Below, one piece after another: positions 53,655-63,872 of a DNA stretch of 64,000 nt. Source of the stretch: Mucilaginibacter terrenus. GTDB lineage: Bacteria; Bacteroidota; Bacteroidia; Sphingobacteriales; Sphingobacteriaceae. The DNA is taken from the NCBI RefSeq assembly GCF_003432065.1, contig NZ_QWDE01000001.1, positions 1,984,001 to 2,048,000 on the forward strand. The letters are read 5' to 3'. The notes under the pieces are model-generated. The model was not told the DNA's origin, searched no databases, and saw nothing but the letters and a program-made list of their open reading frames with translations. Both the position numbers and the translations under genes were made by a program. The number at the start of each line of letters is the position of its first letter. Within the stretch, counting starts at the first letter, position 1.

Positions 53655-54797
53655 ATGACTATTGACAAACGCATTTTTGGCCTTGACCTGGTAAGATGTA
53701 TTGCAGTTCTTTTTGTGCTTACCGCACATACCCTTTTTATAATCTCGTCAAGAAAAATAATCCATTATATCTGTGCTTACACGGCAGTTGTTGGTGTCGA
53801 GTTGTTTTTTGTACTCAGCGGCTTTTTGATAGGTACTATCCTGATAAACGCTGTGGACAAAGAGGTAACAACCAGCTTTAAAACTATTAAGTTGTTTTGG
53901 ATACGAAGATGGTTTCGTACGCTGCCAAACTACTATTTTATGTTGCTTGTGTATTTATCCTTTGTGTTGCTCACAACAACATCACTTCCCGTTAGTAAGC
54001 TCAAATTATTATCTTTTTTTGTGTTTACTCAGGATTTCGTAAGTGAAGAATCGAACAAGTTTTTTGGAATTGCATGGAGCCTAAGCGTGGAGGAATGGTT
54101 CTATTTGACCTTTCCTCTTGTTCTCTTTGCTATGCAATTTGTCTTTCGGTCAAGAAAATCCTCTCTTATCACAACCATTTGCACCTTTATTTTTTTACCA
54201 CTTTTTGCACGAATTATTTTATCTCACACCAGCCATCTATCCTGGGACGGCGGGTACAGAAAGATAACCTTTATTCGTTTGGACGCTATTGGGTTGGGCG
54301 TGTTAGCTGCCTTTGTCAAGTACTATTATCAAATTAAATGGACCCGGTACAAAAACACATTGTTTGTAGCAGGTGGAGTGCTTTTTTTGCTAATGATGAT
54401 CATATTGTTTCAGCAGTACGTTGTTAACTTCGATTTCACTACCGGCCTGCAAAATGGTGAGCCAAATACTTTCACTAAGACATTACTTTTTAGCCTGATG
54501 AGCCTCTCGATAGCAATGATGCTGCCACTTTTACACGACTTACAGGTGAAGAGCAACAGTTTACCTGTACGGTTAATTACATTTATTAGCCTAATCTCCT
54601 ATTCTGTATATCTTGTACATCCACTAATAATTCAATTTATACTTCAAATTGTAAAGCCAAGAAATGGCATCCTTAAAGTAGCGGAAATATGGGGTACAAC
54701 AATTTTAATCTCTTACCTGCAATATCGCTTTTTTGAGTTGAAGATGACTGCTTTGAGAGAACGCTTCGGACCTAAAATAGATGACAAAAAATTATAG
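53655..54797 (+). CDS. Acyltransferase family 3 membrane protein
   Basis: The 380-residue protein has about ten membrane spans and the OafA-type pattern: GLDLVRCIAVLFVLTAHT at the start, VELFFVLSGFLIGTIL, RRWFRTLPNYY, and SLSVEEWFYLTFPL. It probably adds acyl groups to surface polysaccharide. It is alone and convergent with the large secreted gene. Confidence 0.9.
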   Translation: MTIDKRIFGLDLVRCIAVLFVLTAHTLFIISSRKIIHYICAYTAVVGVELFFVLSGFLIGTILINAVDKEVTTSFKTIKLFWIRRWFRTLPNYYFMLLVYLSFVLLTTTSLPVSKLKLLSFFVFTQDFVSEESNKFFGIAWSLSVEEWFYLTFPLVLFAMQFVFRSRKSSLITTICTFIFLPLFARIILSHTSHLSWDGGYRKITFIRLDAIGLGVLAAFVKYYYQIKWTRYKNTLFVAGGVLFLLMMIILFQQYVVNFDFTTGLQNGEPNTFTKTLLFSLMSLSIAMMLPLLHDLQVKSNSLPVRLITFISLISYSVYLVHPLIIQFILQIVKPRNGILKVAEIWGTTILISYLQYRFFELKMTALRERFGPKIDDKKL

Positions 54798-54818
54798 CAC
54801 GCGCTTAAACCGTTAAAT

Positions 54819-57800
54819 CTACCTGATAATCGTCACCGACCCTGACCGTATGCCCTGCCCTTGCTTCAGGTCTATAACATAGTAGTATACGCCTGGTTGC
54901 AACAGTTTACCGTTATAGGTTCCATCCCAGGGTATACTGTAGCCTGTTGATGAGAATACCTGCTGTCCTGCACGGTTGTAAATTCTTACAGTACAATTTG
55001 GGTAGAGCTCAATTTTTGCCAGCTTCCAGGTATCGTTAAACCCATCACCATTTGGCGTAAATGCATTTGGCAGCACCATGGCCAGTGCACCCCTGTTCAC
55101 TGTTACCGAGTAGGTTTTCCGGCTCTTACCATTTTCGGCTATAACCACAACAAATATTTGGTTTTCGCCATCAGTAAGTACTATATCCTGTGATGCACTG
55201 CCGCTTGCAACAGGCACACCGTTTACGGTTACCGTAGCAAGCTGATTGCTGGTTACCGGCGTTAAGTTGATGGTGCTCACATCATTTTTCACCAACACCT
55301 GGTAAGACAATCCATTGGTGTTGAACGACGGACTAAGTGTACCCTCGCTTGGCGTGAGCGAAACAAGAGCTGCATCAGATGATGGTGGCCGTATTTCGCG
55401 CACTACATGTATGCTATATGTCTTCTCGGTTCCATCGGCGGCTTTTACCAGCACCAGGATAGTATTGTTGCCTTCGTTAAGCAGGATGTCGCCGGATGCT
55501 AAGCCGCTGTTTACTGTTGACCCGTTTACACTTACAACCGAATTAGCGTCGGCCACGGTTGGTGTTACCCTGATTCGGTCCACGGCGTTAAGTACAACAA
55601 CCTGGTAATCTACCTCTGCTGCCGAGAATGACGGCGAGAGTATCCCTGCGCTAAGTTGCAGGTTGTTAAGGTTGGCATTGTTGCTAAACGCACGCCTGAT
55701 CACCACTTTATAGGTTTTTGTGGTACCATCTGCAGCAGTAACAATAACATCTACATTGTTGATATCCGGAGATAACGCAATTGGCCCCGACGGTACACCA
55801 TTGGTAAGCGGCAGCTGAAAAGTCTCCATTGTAGCGCCGGGATCACTCGTGGTGGCTGTAACTGTGGTGCTTACTGTGCTATTTGGCACTTCTATCAAAT
55901 AAGAAGTCATTCCGGATGAAAATGCCGGTGTAAGCGGCCCGGCAGTAACACTGAGGTTGCTCAGGTCCGCGTTGGACGATTTGAGCCTGGTAACGGTTAC
56001 CGTATAGGTTTTGGTTGCCCCGTTTATAGCGGTTACTACAATTGTTATAGTATTTGTCTCACCAACTAACGGCAGGTTTGAGGATGGCGTACCATTGGCT
56101 ACCACGCTGCCATTTACTGTTATACCAGCGTTGGCGTCTGCAGCCGTTGGTGTGACGTTTATACCCGTTATCGCATTGGCTACAGTGGCTGTATAGCTTA
56201 TTATAGAGCCATCAAATACAGGATTGAGCGTACCATTACTTAATGCAAGGTTGATTAGGTTGGCATTCCCGGACGCTTCGCGGGTGACTGTCACCGTGTA
56301 AGTTTTCTGAGTACCGTTTTCGGCTGTTACCACTATAGCAATAGGGTTATCACCAACAACAAGCGGGATGATCCCTGAAGGAGACCCCGATGGAACTGCA
56401 GTCCCGTTTATTGTAATGGTTGATGTGGCCGCTGCAGCAGGCGCTGTTATGGTTATACCACTGATACTATTAGATACCCCGGCTGTGTAAGTTATTATAC
56501 CCGCGGAAAATGAAGGTTTTAAGCTACCCTCACTTAGGGTTATACCAGCAAGATCTGCATTGGACGACTTTTCACGCGTCACCGTAACGGTGTAGTTTTT
56601 AATGGTTGTGCCATCCTGCGCGGTCACTTCTATAATAACAATGTTTGGCCCAATGGCCAATGGAATATTTTGTGATTCCGAACCACTTGCAACAGGAATA
56701 CCATTTACCTTAATGGTGGCGTTGTTATCAGCCGCGTTTGGGGTAACGCTTATTGATGTAACGTTATTTGGTACAATTGCGCTGTAACCTGTGGTTCCTG
56801 ACGTAAAAGCAGGATCTAAACTCCCGGTGCTAAGCGCAAGCGCCGAAAGATCGGCATTGGAGGATTTGGCCCTTGTTACGGTAACCTCGTAAGTGGTTGT
56901 ACTGCCGTTTTCCGCCGTAACAACAACATTTATCACCTTATCGTCCACACTCAAATTAATATCTTGCGAGGCTGTACCACTGTTTACCAACACGCCAGCG
57001 ACAGTTACGGTTGCCTTAGTGTCACTGGTTGTTGGCGTAAATTTGATTGCTGTTGTGGTATTAGCAACAATTACAGAATATTTTGTTGTGGCGGCATCAA
57101 ATGACGGGCTTAACGTTCCTGTGCTGGTGGTTAATGCCGCTAAAGCTGAGTTAGAAGATGGCAGCGTGCGGGTGACAGTTACGGTATATTCTTTTGTGGT
57201 GATGCCATCGTCAGCAGTTACCTTAACTTTAATAACATTAATACCTAATGCCAAATTTATTGGCTGCGAAGCAGTTCCACTTGCAACATCTACACCTTGT
57301 ACCTTGATGTTGGCCTGCAAACTAATAGCCGTTGGTGTTAAGGTAATGGATGTAGCTGAAGTAGAACCTGCGTAAGCCTCTGTAGTAGGATCAAACACCG
57401 GAGTAAAATCAAAAAGCGGACTTGGAACCAGGGAGCTTAGTTTGGCTTCTGATGAATGTTCCAACACAGCTATGCTGAGTGTTGCTTGGCTACTGCCACC
57501 TGTATTGTAAGCAGTAATGGTGTAGGTTTTTGCAGGGCTCAGGGCAGTTGGGGTACCACTTATGGTGCCGGTTTTTGCATCAAACACCAGTCCGGCAGGC
57601 AAGGTGGGGCTTATCTGGTAACCTGTAATGTCTATTTTCCTGACAGCGCCGTTTCCCTGGTCTGCCACATACAAGTGCCCAAATCGGTCAGCAGCCACCC
57701 CCATGGGTAAGTTAAAATTCGTTTTGGTCCCTATACCATCTTCCAGGCCATAATATCCATTACCGGCCAGTGTAGTAACATCCCGCGAAGGTGCAATTTT

Positions 57801-60209
57801 TCTTATTTTACTATTATAAGAATCAGCAACATATACATTGCCCAATGCATCCACTGTAACACCATGTGGCCTGAAGAAAGCGGCTGATGTGCCATTAAGG
57901 TCGTCAACATCCTCTGCCCCGCTCCCGGCATAAGTACTTACAACACCATCCTTGGTTACCAGGCGTATAACGTTGTTACCTTTGTCGGCAATGTATACGT
58001 TACCTGCCGCGTCGCTTGCTGCACCAATTGGATCATCAAACTTTGCAGACGAAGCAGGGCCGTTTAAAAGGCCTGTTACATTGTTGCCCGCGTATGTAGT
58101 AACGTCTCCGTTAACGTCAATTTTACGGATTACATCATTATCACCATCGGCTACATACACATTTCCCAAAGCATCTGTCGTGGTACTATATGGCGTCCTG
58201 AACTTTGCTCCGGCAGCAGGTCCGTCCACATAATCGTATTCACTTGTACCCGCGTATATACTTACCAGCCCCGCACTTGTAATTTTACGGATTAGGTTGT
58301 TCCCGGTATCAGCAACATATACATTCCCGAAAACATCAGTACTCAGGCTCCAGGCACCAATGAAACCTTCTGATGATGGCGCAAAGACAGACTTTACACC
58401 AGCCGGGGTGATTTTTACAATTTGGTTATTACCGTAGTCTGAAACATAAACGTTTCCTGCAGCATCTGTTGCAACTCCTGTTGGTCCGTTAAGGCCGTCA
58501 GCGAAAGTCGTTACTTCAGCAAAACGGTTGGCAGGCACAGCACCACCAGTGTTAACGGGCGATAAAGGGCTGATAGGCGCGCCTAAACTATACACCTGCG
58601 GTGTTTGGTAGCTAATAACCGGCGCTTGTGGCAACGGGGGCTGTGCCTTGTTCACCAGTACCTTGTAAGTTAACAACGTTATGCCATTCTTATCCACAAC
58701 GTCAACTAAAATGGTGTTACCGCCTGTGTTCAAAGCTATACCGCCGGATTGTGCGCCGCTTGCCTGCAAAATGCCGTTGACCTTTACCTTTGCAGTAGCA
58801 TCTGTAGTGACTGCCGTTACACTGATGGTACCCGTGGTATTAGGCACTGCTATGGCATAGTTCCTTTTTAACGGATCAAACGCCGGGCTCAACGGCCCGG
58901 CATCTACTGTAAGGCTGCTTAGCGTAGCGTCACTGGTTATTTCCCGTACTTCAAGGTTTATGATTGCCGTGCTGCTTCCTTTTGCATTGTAGGCGACTAC
59001 AGTGTAATTAGTTGCAGGGCTAAGCTCTGTAGGGGTGCCGCTAATAATGCCACTGGTTCCGTCAAAACTTAAACCTGCCGGCAGCCCGGGGCTAATGGTG
59101 TAGCCTGCTGCCGCGACCTTGCGTATAATGTGTGTGCCTTGATCCGCTACGTAAACGTTACCAAGGCCATCTGCAACTATACCGTCCGGGTACCAGAAAG
59201 TAGCCTGGGTACCCACCAGGTTATCTGACCCGTATTCGCCGGCCTGTCCCGCAAGGGTTGTTACATTACCTGAAGATGTAACTTTGCGAATAAGATTATT
59301 GCCGGCATCAGCCACATAAACATTGCCTGCTGCATCTGTTGTGAGTGCTTGCGGAGCCGAAAAGCTGGCAGTCAACCCTGAGCCGTTATCAGCTCCGGCA
59401 CTTCCGTTACCAGCCGGAGTTGTTACCTGCGTCCCTGATATTTTACGGATGGCGTTATTAGCCTGATCGGCTACAAAGATATCGCCGGAGGAACTGATGG
59501 TGATACCGAATGGGTGATTAAATTTTGCCTCAGCTAATGTACCATTAATAAAACCTTGTCCGGCCTTACCAGTAAGTGTAGTTACTATTCCGTTGGATAT
59601 CTTACGGATAGCATTATTATTCAGGTCTGCCACGTATACATTGCCAGCAGCATCAACAGCTACTCCGGCAGGAAAAGCAAACGTTGCCAGTGCAGCCGGA
59701 CCTTCATCATAACCAAAGCTTCCCTCACCAGCAAAAGTACTCACCACACCTGCGGGCGTAACTTTCCTGATAAGGTTGTTGCCTGCATCAGCTATGTATA
59801 CGTTATCTGCAGCATCTACAGCTAAGCCGGTAGGATTTAAGAGACCTGCGGCGGCAGGCACGAAAGTGGTGACAGCACCCGCGGTTGTTATTTTGCGAAT
59901 GAGGTTGTTGCCATAATCTGCAACGTAGATATTTCCTTTTGAGTCTCTTGCAAGCCCATACGGCTGGTTAAATTTAGCCAGGTTGCCAGTGGCATTTATA
60001 GAACCAGCACTGTTTGGCGAACCAACAAATGCGGATACCTGCCCGTAAACGGTAGCGGGGACTGCACCACCCGTATTATTAGGCGACAAGTTGTTTATTG
60101 CCCTCCCAAGCATGTAAACCTGCGGAGTAGAATAAGTTATATTAGGAGCCTGCGCAAAACACGCTGCTGAAGAAAAGATCAGGAATAATGAGCGTAAAAG
60201 TTTCTTCAT
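54819..60209 (-). CDS. Giant secreted NHL-repeat/cadherin-like beta-sandwich protein with type IX sorting domain
   Basis: The 1,796-residue protein has a signal peptide (cut near CFAQ). A first block of six NHL repeats follows (about 75-370, for example GNIYVADYGNNLIRKI), then a He_PIG-like Ig domain and a cadherin-like beta-sandwich repeat. A second block of six NHL repeats (about 560-880) and another Ig domain come next, then eight more cadherin-like repeats, each starting near SNADLSALALSTGSL. The last 90 residues (PNAFTPNGDGFNDTWK, then GVYYYVIDLKQGQGIRSGSV) are a type IX type B sorting domain. The gene is alone, 302 bp from the next gene. The role is probably adhesion or glycan/cell-surface binding. 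Confidence 0.9.
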   Translation of the reverse strand: MKKLLRSLFLIFSSAACFAQAPNITYSTPQVYMLGRAINNLSPNNTGGAVPATVYGQVSAFVGSPNSAGSINATGNLAKFNQPYGLARDSKGNIYVADYGNNLIRKITTAGAVTTFVPAAAGLLNPTGLAVDAADNVYIADAGNNLIRKVTPAGVVSTFAGEGSFGYDEGPAALATFAFPAGVAVDAAGNVYVADLNNNAIRKISNGIVTTLTGKAGQGFINGTLAEAKFNHPFGITISSSGDIFVADQANNAIRKISGTQVTTPAGNGSAGADNGSGLTASFSAPQALTTDAAGNVYVADAGNNLIRKVTSSGNVTTLAGQAGEYGSDNLVGTQATFWYPDGIVADGLGNVYVADQGTHIIRKVAAAGYTISPGLPAGLSFDGTSGIISGTPTELSPATNYTVVAYNAKGSSTAIINLEVREITSDATLSSLTVDAGPLSPAFDPLKRNYAIAVPNTTGTISVTAVTTDATAKVKVNGILQASGAQSGGIALNTGGNTILVDVVDKNGITLLTYKVLVNKAQPPLPQAPVISYQTPQVYSLGAPISPLSPVNTGGAVPANRFAEVTTFADGLNGPTGVATDAAGNVYVSDYGNNQIVKITPAGVKSVFAPSSEGFIGAWSLSTDVFGNVYVADTGNNLIRKITSAGLVSIYAGTSEYDYVDGPAAGAKFRTPYSTTTDALGNVYVADGDNDVIRKIDVNGDVTTYAGNNVTGLLNGPASSAKFDDPIGAASDAAGNVYIADKGNNVIRLVTKDGVVSTYAGSGAEDVDDLNGTSAAFFRPHGVTVDALGNVYVADSYNSKIRKIAPSRDVTTLAGNGYYGLEDGIGTKTNFNLPMGVAADRFGHLYVADQGNGAVRKIDITGYQISPTLPAGLVFDAKTGTISGTPTALSPAKTYTITAYNTGGSSQATLSIAVLEHSSEAKLSSLVPSPLFDFTPVFDPTTEAYAGSTSATSITLTPTAISLQANIKVQGVDVASGTASQPINLALGINVIKVKVTADDGITTKEYTVTVTRTLPSSNSALAALTTSTGTLSPSFDAATTKYSVIVANTTTAIKFTPTTSDTKATVTVAGVLVNSGTASQDINLSVDDKVINVVVTAENGSTTTYEVTVTRAKSSNADLSALALSTGSLDPAFTSGTTGYSAIVPNNVTSISVTPNAADNNATIKVNGIPVASGSESQNIPLAIGPNIVIIEVTAQDGTTIKNYTVTVTREKSSNADLAGITLSEGSLKPSFSAGIITYTAGVSNSISGITITAPAAAATSTITINGTAVPSGSPSGIIPLVVGDNPIAIVVTAENGTQKTYTVTVTREASGNANLINLALSNGTLNPVFDGSIISYTATVANAITGINVTPTAADANAGITVNGSVVANGTPSSNLPLVGETNTITIVVTAINGATKTYTVTVTRLKSSNADLSNLSVTAGPLTPAFSSGMTSYLIEVPNSTVSTTVTATTSDPGATMETFQLPLTNGVPSGPIALSPDINNVDVIVTAADGTTKTYKVVIRRAFSNNANLNNLQLSAGILSPSFSAAEVDYQVVVLNAVDRIRVTPTVADANSVVSVNGSTVNSGLASGDILLNEGNNTILVLVKAADGTEKTYSIHVVREIRPPSSDAALVSLTPSEGTLSPSFNTNGLSYQVLVKNDVSTINLTPVTSNQLATVTVNGVPVASGSASQDIVLTDGENQIFVVVIAENGKSRKTYSVTVNRGALAMVLPNAFTPNGDGFNDTWKLAKIELYPNCTVRIYNRAGQQVFSSTGYSIPWDGTYNGKLLQPGVYYYVIDLKQGQGIRSGSVTIIR

Positions 60210-60511
60210 TTATAAACCAGGCGGGTGCTACATTCCATTGAGTACAAACCAACACATCAGCTATTTAAAGCATAAGCTTACCTTGCTATACTAAGGCAAA
60301 TTACATCATTGTTGTTAACTACGGGGTTATGGGGCATTCGCCTGCAGTTAGGTCATTTAATAGCCGACGCACACCTTACCTATATGAGTAAGGCTGTTAA
60401 TCAGCGTATTCAACTTCAAAATTAATAATTTTCCTGAGCTAATTTAGGCTAATGATAAACAGGCTGTTATCTGCTGGAGCCTCAAAACGATCTAGACTAT
60501 TTAGAATATTT
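60210..60511. other. Intergenic stretch with no recognised feature
   Basis: These 302 bases hold no gene I can support. A small hairpin CCTTAC/GTAAGG lies near 60375-60394 but is too weak to call. A near-miss to the promoter box (TAATTTG, - strand, near 60297) precedes the giant gene. Confidence 0.5.
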
Positions 60512-60697
60512 TCAATCGTTGATAAAGCTGTTACCACGTATGCGCTCCAGCTTACCATCAGCGTTAATGGCGTAATTAGCATTTCGGGTATCGGTATCAA
60601 CCCTCGGCTTTGATTTACGCCGCTTCTTCATAAGTGGGTATAATGCAAATAGCATCAGCCCCAGTAATAGTATAAGCCCGGTAATTTGAGTAGGCAT
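60512..60697 (-). CDS. Small single-span membrane protein
   Basis: The 61-residue protein has a hydrophobic N-terminal span (about 5-22, ITGLILLLGLMLFALYPLM), a strongly basic stretch (KKRRKSKPR) and a polar tail. It is probably an inner-membrane protein. I do not recognise the family. It lies on the same strand as the exosortase operon, 93 bp after it, with a hairpin-prone GTGCCG/CGGCAC sequence at 60719-60740 between. Confidence 0.55.
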   Translation of the reverse strand: MPTQITGLILLLGLMLFALYPLMKKRRKSKPRVDTDTRNANYAINADGKLERIRGNSFIND

Positions 60698-60790
60698 AAT
60701 TGGTTTTGGTATTAACGTGTGCCGGGTACGTGTACGGCACTTATATAACGCCTGCCCAAGATTGTATGTTTTTGATCATCTGCAAATATT

Positions 60791-61564
60791 TTAATCAGTA
60801 TCAAGCGCTTTTATCTGGTCTTTGTATTCAGCCGGAAGGATTGCTTCTTTCAGAACACCATCAAGTTTTAGCAGCCTGCTCAACTTGTAGAATGAGATTA
60901 TCGGCGACAGGTAAGACACTTTGGTTATCGGCAGCAGCTTTTTAGCATCAGGCGGCAGCATGAGCAATTGCACCTGTTTTAGCAATTGGTACCGTATCGG
61001 CCCGAGGTGTTTTTTATATTGTTTAAACAGGTCAATAGCAAAGTTGCTTTTTAAGAGGTGCTGCTGCAAATGCTGCACCCGTACGTCTGTCCATTGCCGG
61101 TAATTAAAGGGCATGTCCTTAAGCCCCATTTGCAGGCCAACACTGTAGAACACATCAAATACCTCCTCCTTTTCGTCATCGGTAAGTTCACGGTCCAGCA
61201 GTTCAAACGCGCGTACCGAATAATCTATCAGCATAAAAAGTACATCGCGATAGGCCCAATCGGGTATTTGTGCACCGCGTGCCTGCTCTACGCCTGCATG
61301 TATGGCGTTTATCCGGTTAATGGCGGCTATGGCACCATCATAATCCGAGTAGATGATCATGCGCGCATAGCTAACGGTAGAGAACAACCTCCCAAGCGGA
61401 TCGGCGGGCAGCTTGCCGGTAAAGTACAGCCAGTCTACCGCCTTGTTCAGGGCGAACTCCGCGGCAGAAGCGGCAAAGATAAACATGATGTTATCTGCCT
61501 TGCCCCAAATTTCGCGAACGATGGAGCCTTTTGGTACAAAGTATTGCTGTTCTGTTTCAGGCAT
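60791..61564 (-). CDS. DUF2236/MpaB-like oxygenase family protein
   Basis: The 257-residue helical protein resembles the MpaB/latex-clearing oxygenase-like (DUF2236) family: KGSIVREIWGKADNIMFIFA, NRINAIHAGV, and PDWAYRDVLFMLIDYSVRAF. Such proteins can bind heme, with a conserved Arg/His. The activity here is unknown. Its start overlaps the end of the DUF2809 gene by 8 bases, and it is the last gene of the exosortase N operon. Confidence 0.75.
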   Translation of the reverse strand: MPETEQQYFVPKGSIVREIWGKADNIMFIFAASAAEFALNKAVDWLYFTGKLPADPLGRLFSTVSYARMIIYSDYDGAIAAINRINAIHAGVEQARGAQIPDWAYRDVLFMLIDYSVRAFELLDRELTDDEKEEVFDVFYSVGLQMGLKDMPFNYRQWTDVRVQHLQQHLLKSNFAIDLFKQYKKHLGPIRYQLLKQVQLLMLPPDAKKLLPITKVSYLSPIISFYKLSRLLKLDGVLKEAILPAEYKDQIKALDTD

Positions 61565-61961
61565 TTGCGTTTGGATGTGTCGCTGAGTTCCTAGTTTTCA
61601 GCCATCGTTCTATTATTACTACCAATAGGATGCCAAGAGTGTAAGCCAGCATATCTTCCCACCTGAAGGTTGTACCCAATAAGTTGCGCGCAATCGCAGA
61701 TTGCTGCCAGCCAAGTAAATTGATGAGATGAAAATATTGTGCAAACTCTATTATGTAGGACAAAACCAATACGCCAATGGCAGCCCTTTGTGTATCTATT
61801 ACTACAAAAGCCCTTAATGCACAGTACATTAATATCACCACCAGGAAGTCGCCGCCGTAAGGGCGAATGATTTTATCGTTCATGTAAACTCCGATAAGTA
61901 CTTCCGTTATAAACAGCAGCACGGCCAAGGCGAAGTAGTGGCCGTTAAATTTGATACGCAT
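61557..61961 (-). CDS. DUF2809 membrane protein
   Basis: The 134-residue protein has about four membrane spans and the DUF2809 end (RWEDMLAYTLGILLVVIIER). It overlaps both neighbours (TAATG upstream, 8 bases downstream). The family function is unknown. Confidence 0.75.
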   Translation of the reverse strand: MRIKFNGHYFALAVLLFITEVLIGVYMNDKIIRPYGGDFLVVILMYCALRAFVVIDTQRAAIGVLVLSYIIEFAQYFHLINLLGWQQSAIARNLLGTTFRWEDMLAYTLGILLVVIIERWLKTRNSATHPNANA

Positions 61962-62536
61962 TATAATCCTCTCCTATTTAAAACAGCAAGTTTTTTGATG
62001 CCATCATAAGCGATGTAAAGCGGAATAATACCCAGCACGCCGAAAGAACAATCAACCAGGCTCCAGAAGATTGGGATACCCCTTATTGGCCCCATAATAA
62101 AAGCGAGCGGCAGTATCATCACGCAAGCGATCATTCCGAATTGAACCACCCAGATGTTCTGCAACGGCTTAAGCCACGGACCAATAAACAGCACAGCCAA
62201 CATTACATGCGCGAAGGCCAGCCAATCGGTACCGTAACTTAGAAATGGGTATGTATTGTTGCTTGTCTTTATTGCTCCGTAGACTGTGTCCAGCCAATGT
62301 TGAACATATTGTGGCAAATCGTTGCTTTGATTTGCCATCCATTTAAGCTCAGTTTCCAGCGGGAATGCGGTAACTCCGCTAATAAACAAGCCGAATATAA
62401 CAATGCCAATGCAAAGCCTGGTTCGGCGCATGAGGTGTTCGTAGTTTATCGTATGCATTGATTTTATAGGGCTTTTCAGATCTTCGATGTGCCGGTTCAG
62501 GCAAGCGCTGTTGCCGGCGGGCAATGTTGTATTCAT
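61961..62536 (-). CDS. Integral membrane protein of the exosortase N operon
   Basis: The 191-residue protein has a short basic start, then four membrane spans (about 40-60, 105-120, 132-150 and 160-180). It carries an extracytoplasmic loop with WLDTVYGAIKTSNNTYPFLS and the segment GPIRGIPIFWSLVDCSFG. It overlaps xrtN by ATGA and the DUF2809 start by one base (TAATG). I cannot name the family. Its tight coupling suggests that it works with xrtN. Confidence 0.65.
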   Translation of the reverse strand: MNTTLPAGNSACLNRHIEDLKSPIKSMHTINYEHLMRRTRLCIGIVIFGLFISGVTAFPLETELKWMANQSNDLPQYVQHWLDTVYGAIKTSNNTYPFLSYGTDWLAFAHVMLAVLFIGPWLKPLQNIWVVQFGMIACVMILPLAFIMGPIRGIPIFWSLVDCSFGVLGIIPLYIAYDGIKKLAVLNRRGL

Positions 62537-63870
62537 TTTATTGTTGTTGATGTTTTAAACAGGTTTTTACTTAAAAGTTCCCCTACTCTTTCGCGCAATG
62601 CTTGCGGTGAGGATGCGCTGACATTTACAAGGTAAAACCGGCTGCCGCTTTTTGCAGCAGTCCAGCGCCATGCAAACTGGTCCACTGTTTTTATGCTGCC
62701 GTTGTCAAACCACCATGCCGAGTAAAGGCGATCTGTACCTTTTTGCAGCGTAGCGAGGTAAATCCGGGTATTGCCAACCATCTCCTGGCGGATGTTGGTA
62801 AAGGTGTAGCCGCTGCCTACCCAGCAGATCATAGGGTCATGTTCAGGAGCGTAAAAGGCGGCCGGCTTACAGTAAATGAGCGTACGCCGGTTCTCAAACT
62901 TCATGATACCACCATCCATCTGCTGTTGGCTGTAGCCGTTAATAGTAAAGTTTGCTGCAGGTTTTACAAAGCTGTCGGCACTGGTTACCCGTACCGCTGT
63001 AAACATAATGGCAGCCAACAGTAAAGCATGTAACCACGGGTAATGGAGCGCAGGCTCAATAGCGGCACCAACAGCACTGCGCCCGTTCCCGAGGCGGATA
63101 AGGATAGGTTTAGTAAGTACTAAAAGTGGTAAAAGCACGTATACGGCCAGGCAAATAATGCCAATCACATCATGAAAGAATGTGCCCGGCATGATCTTGA
63201 AAATCACAATAAACAGTATCCTGAAGAAGTTGCCAAGCACATTGAGTGCTACAGCAAAGCCGACATACAGCAATATGGATAGAACACTTAAAAACTTGCC
63301 AACATGCTTTTGATACCATGCCAGTACGAACAGGCCGATAATCACCGACATTACCAGCATGTTGAGCCCTGCGCAAGCAGTATCTATAGAGAACTCGTAT
63401 TTGCCCAATTGAATTTGGTTACCCACAGCACTGGCCTGCATACCCAGCAAGTTTACTACAGCCGCTACCTTCTCGGTAAGCCACAAACGCATGGGGAACT
63501 CCCACAAGCGTGTAAAATGCCTGAACACGGGCGAAATAAGCAGCAGCAGGAACAACAGTATGTTACTCACCCGCCCAAAGCTACTTTCTATAAGCAGCAG
63601 CGCGGCAAACAGCATGGCCAGGAAAAACAGCGTATTAACCGGCATCAGCATAGCCAGGGTAATGAACAGCAGCGCGGGAGCCAGGTAGCGTAATGACCGC
63701 CGCTGCGCATCCATTGTGCAGATGTATGGCACCAGCATTAACCCGCAAATCATTTCTGCCGTCCAGTTAAAATAATGAGGCACAAACCATAACAGCAGCC
63801 CTGAATAAATGGCAACCAGAACCACTGCAGCATGCCATTTAAGCGGCAGTTTTAATGTTAAAGCTATCAT
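62533..63870 (-). CDS. xrtN: Exosortase N
   Basis: Exosortases are membrane cysteine proteases/transpeptidases that process PEP-CTERM-type sorting signals. The 445-residue protein has about eight spans and the family's catalytic residues: Cys166 in DTACAGLNML, Arg217 in GNFFRILFIV and His233 in GTFFHDVIG. A large extracytoplasmic C-terminal domain (about 290-445) follows, as in Bacteroidota exosortase N. The upstream gene at the window edge ends in a PEP-CTERM-like tail, its likely substrate. Length and motifs both fit the family. Confidence 0.85.
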   Translation of the reverse strand: MIALTLKLPLKWHAAVVLVAIYSGLLLWFVPHYFNWTAEMICGLMLVPYICTMDAQRRSLRYLAPALLFITLAMLMPVNTLFFLAMLFAALLLIESSFGRVSNILLFLLLLISPVFRHFTRLWEFPMRLWLTEKVAAVVNLLGMQASAVGNQIQLGKYEFSIDTACAGLNMLVMSVIIGLFVLAWYQKHVGKFLSVLSILLYVGFAVALNVLGNFFRILFIVIFKIMPGTFFHDVIGIICLAVYVLLPLLVLTKPILIRLGNGRSAVGAAIEPALHYPWLHALLLAAIMFTAVRVTSADSFVKPAANFTINGYSQQQMDGGIMKFENRRTLIYCKPAAFYAPEHDPMICWVGSGYTFTNIRQEMVGNTRIYLATLQKGTDRLYSAWWFDNGSIKTVDQFAWRWTAAKSGSRFYLVNVSASSPQALRERVGELLSKNLFKTSTTIK

Positions 63871-63872
63871 GA

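Noticed and set aside
55315..59825. Several + strand frames inside the giant secreted gene
   Set aside because: They are shadows of repetitive Thr/Val/Ala codons and repeat with the period of the domains.
60719..60740. Terminator between the MpaB-like gene and the small membrane gene
   Set aside because: The stem is interrupted and there is no T-run on the transcribed side.
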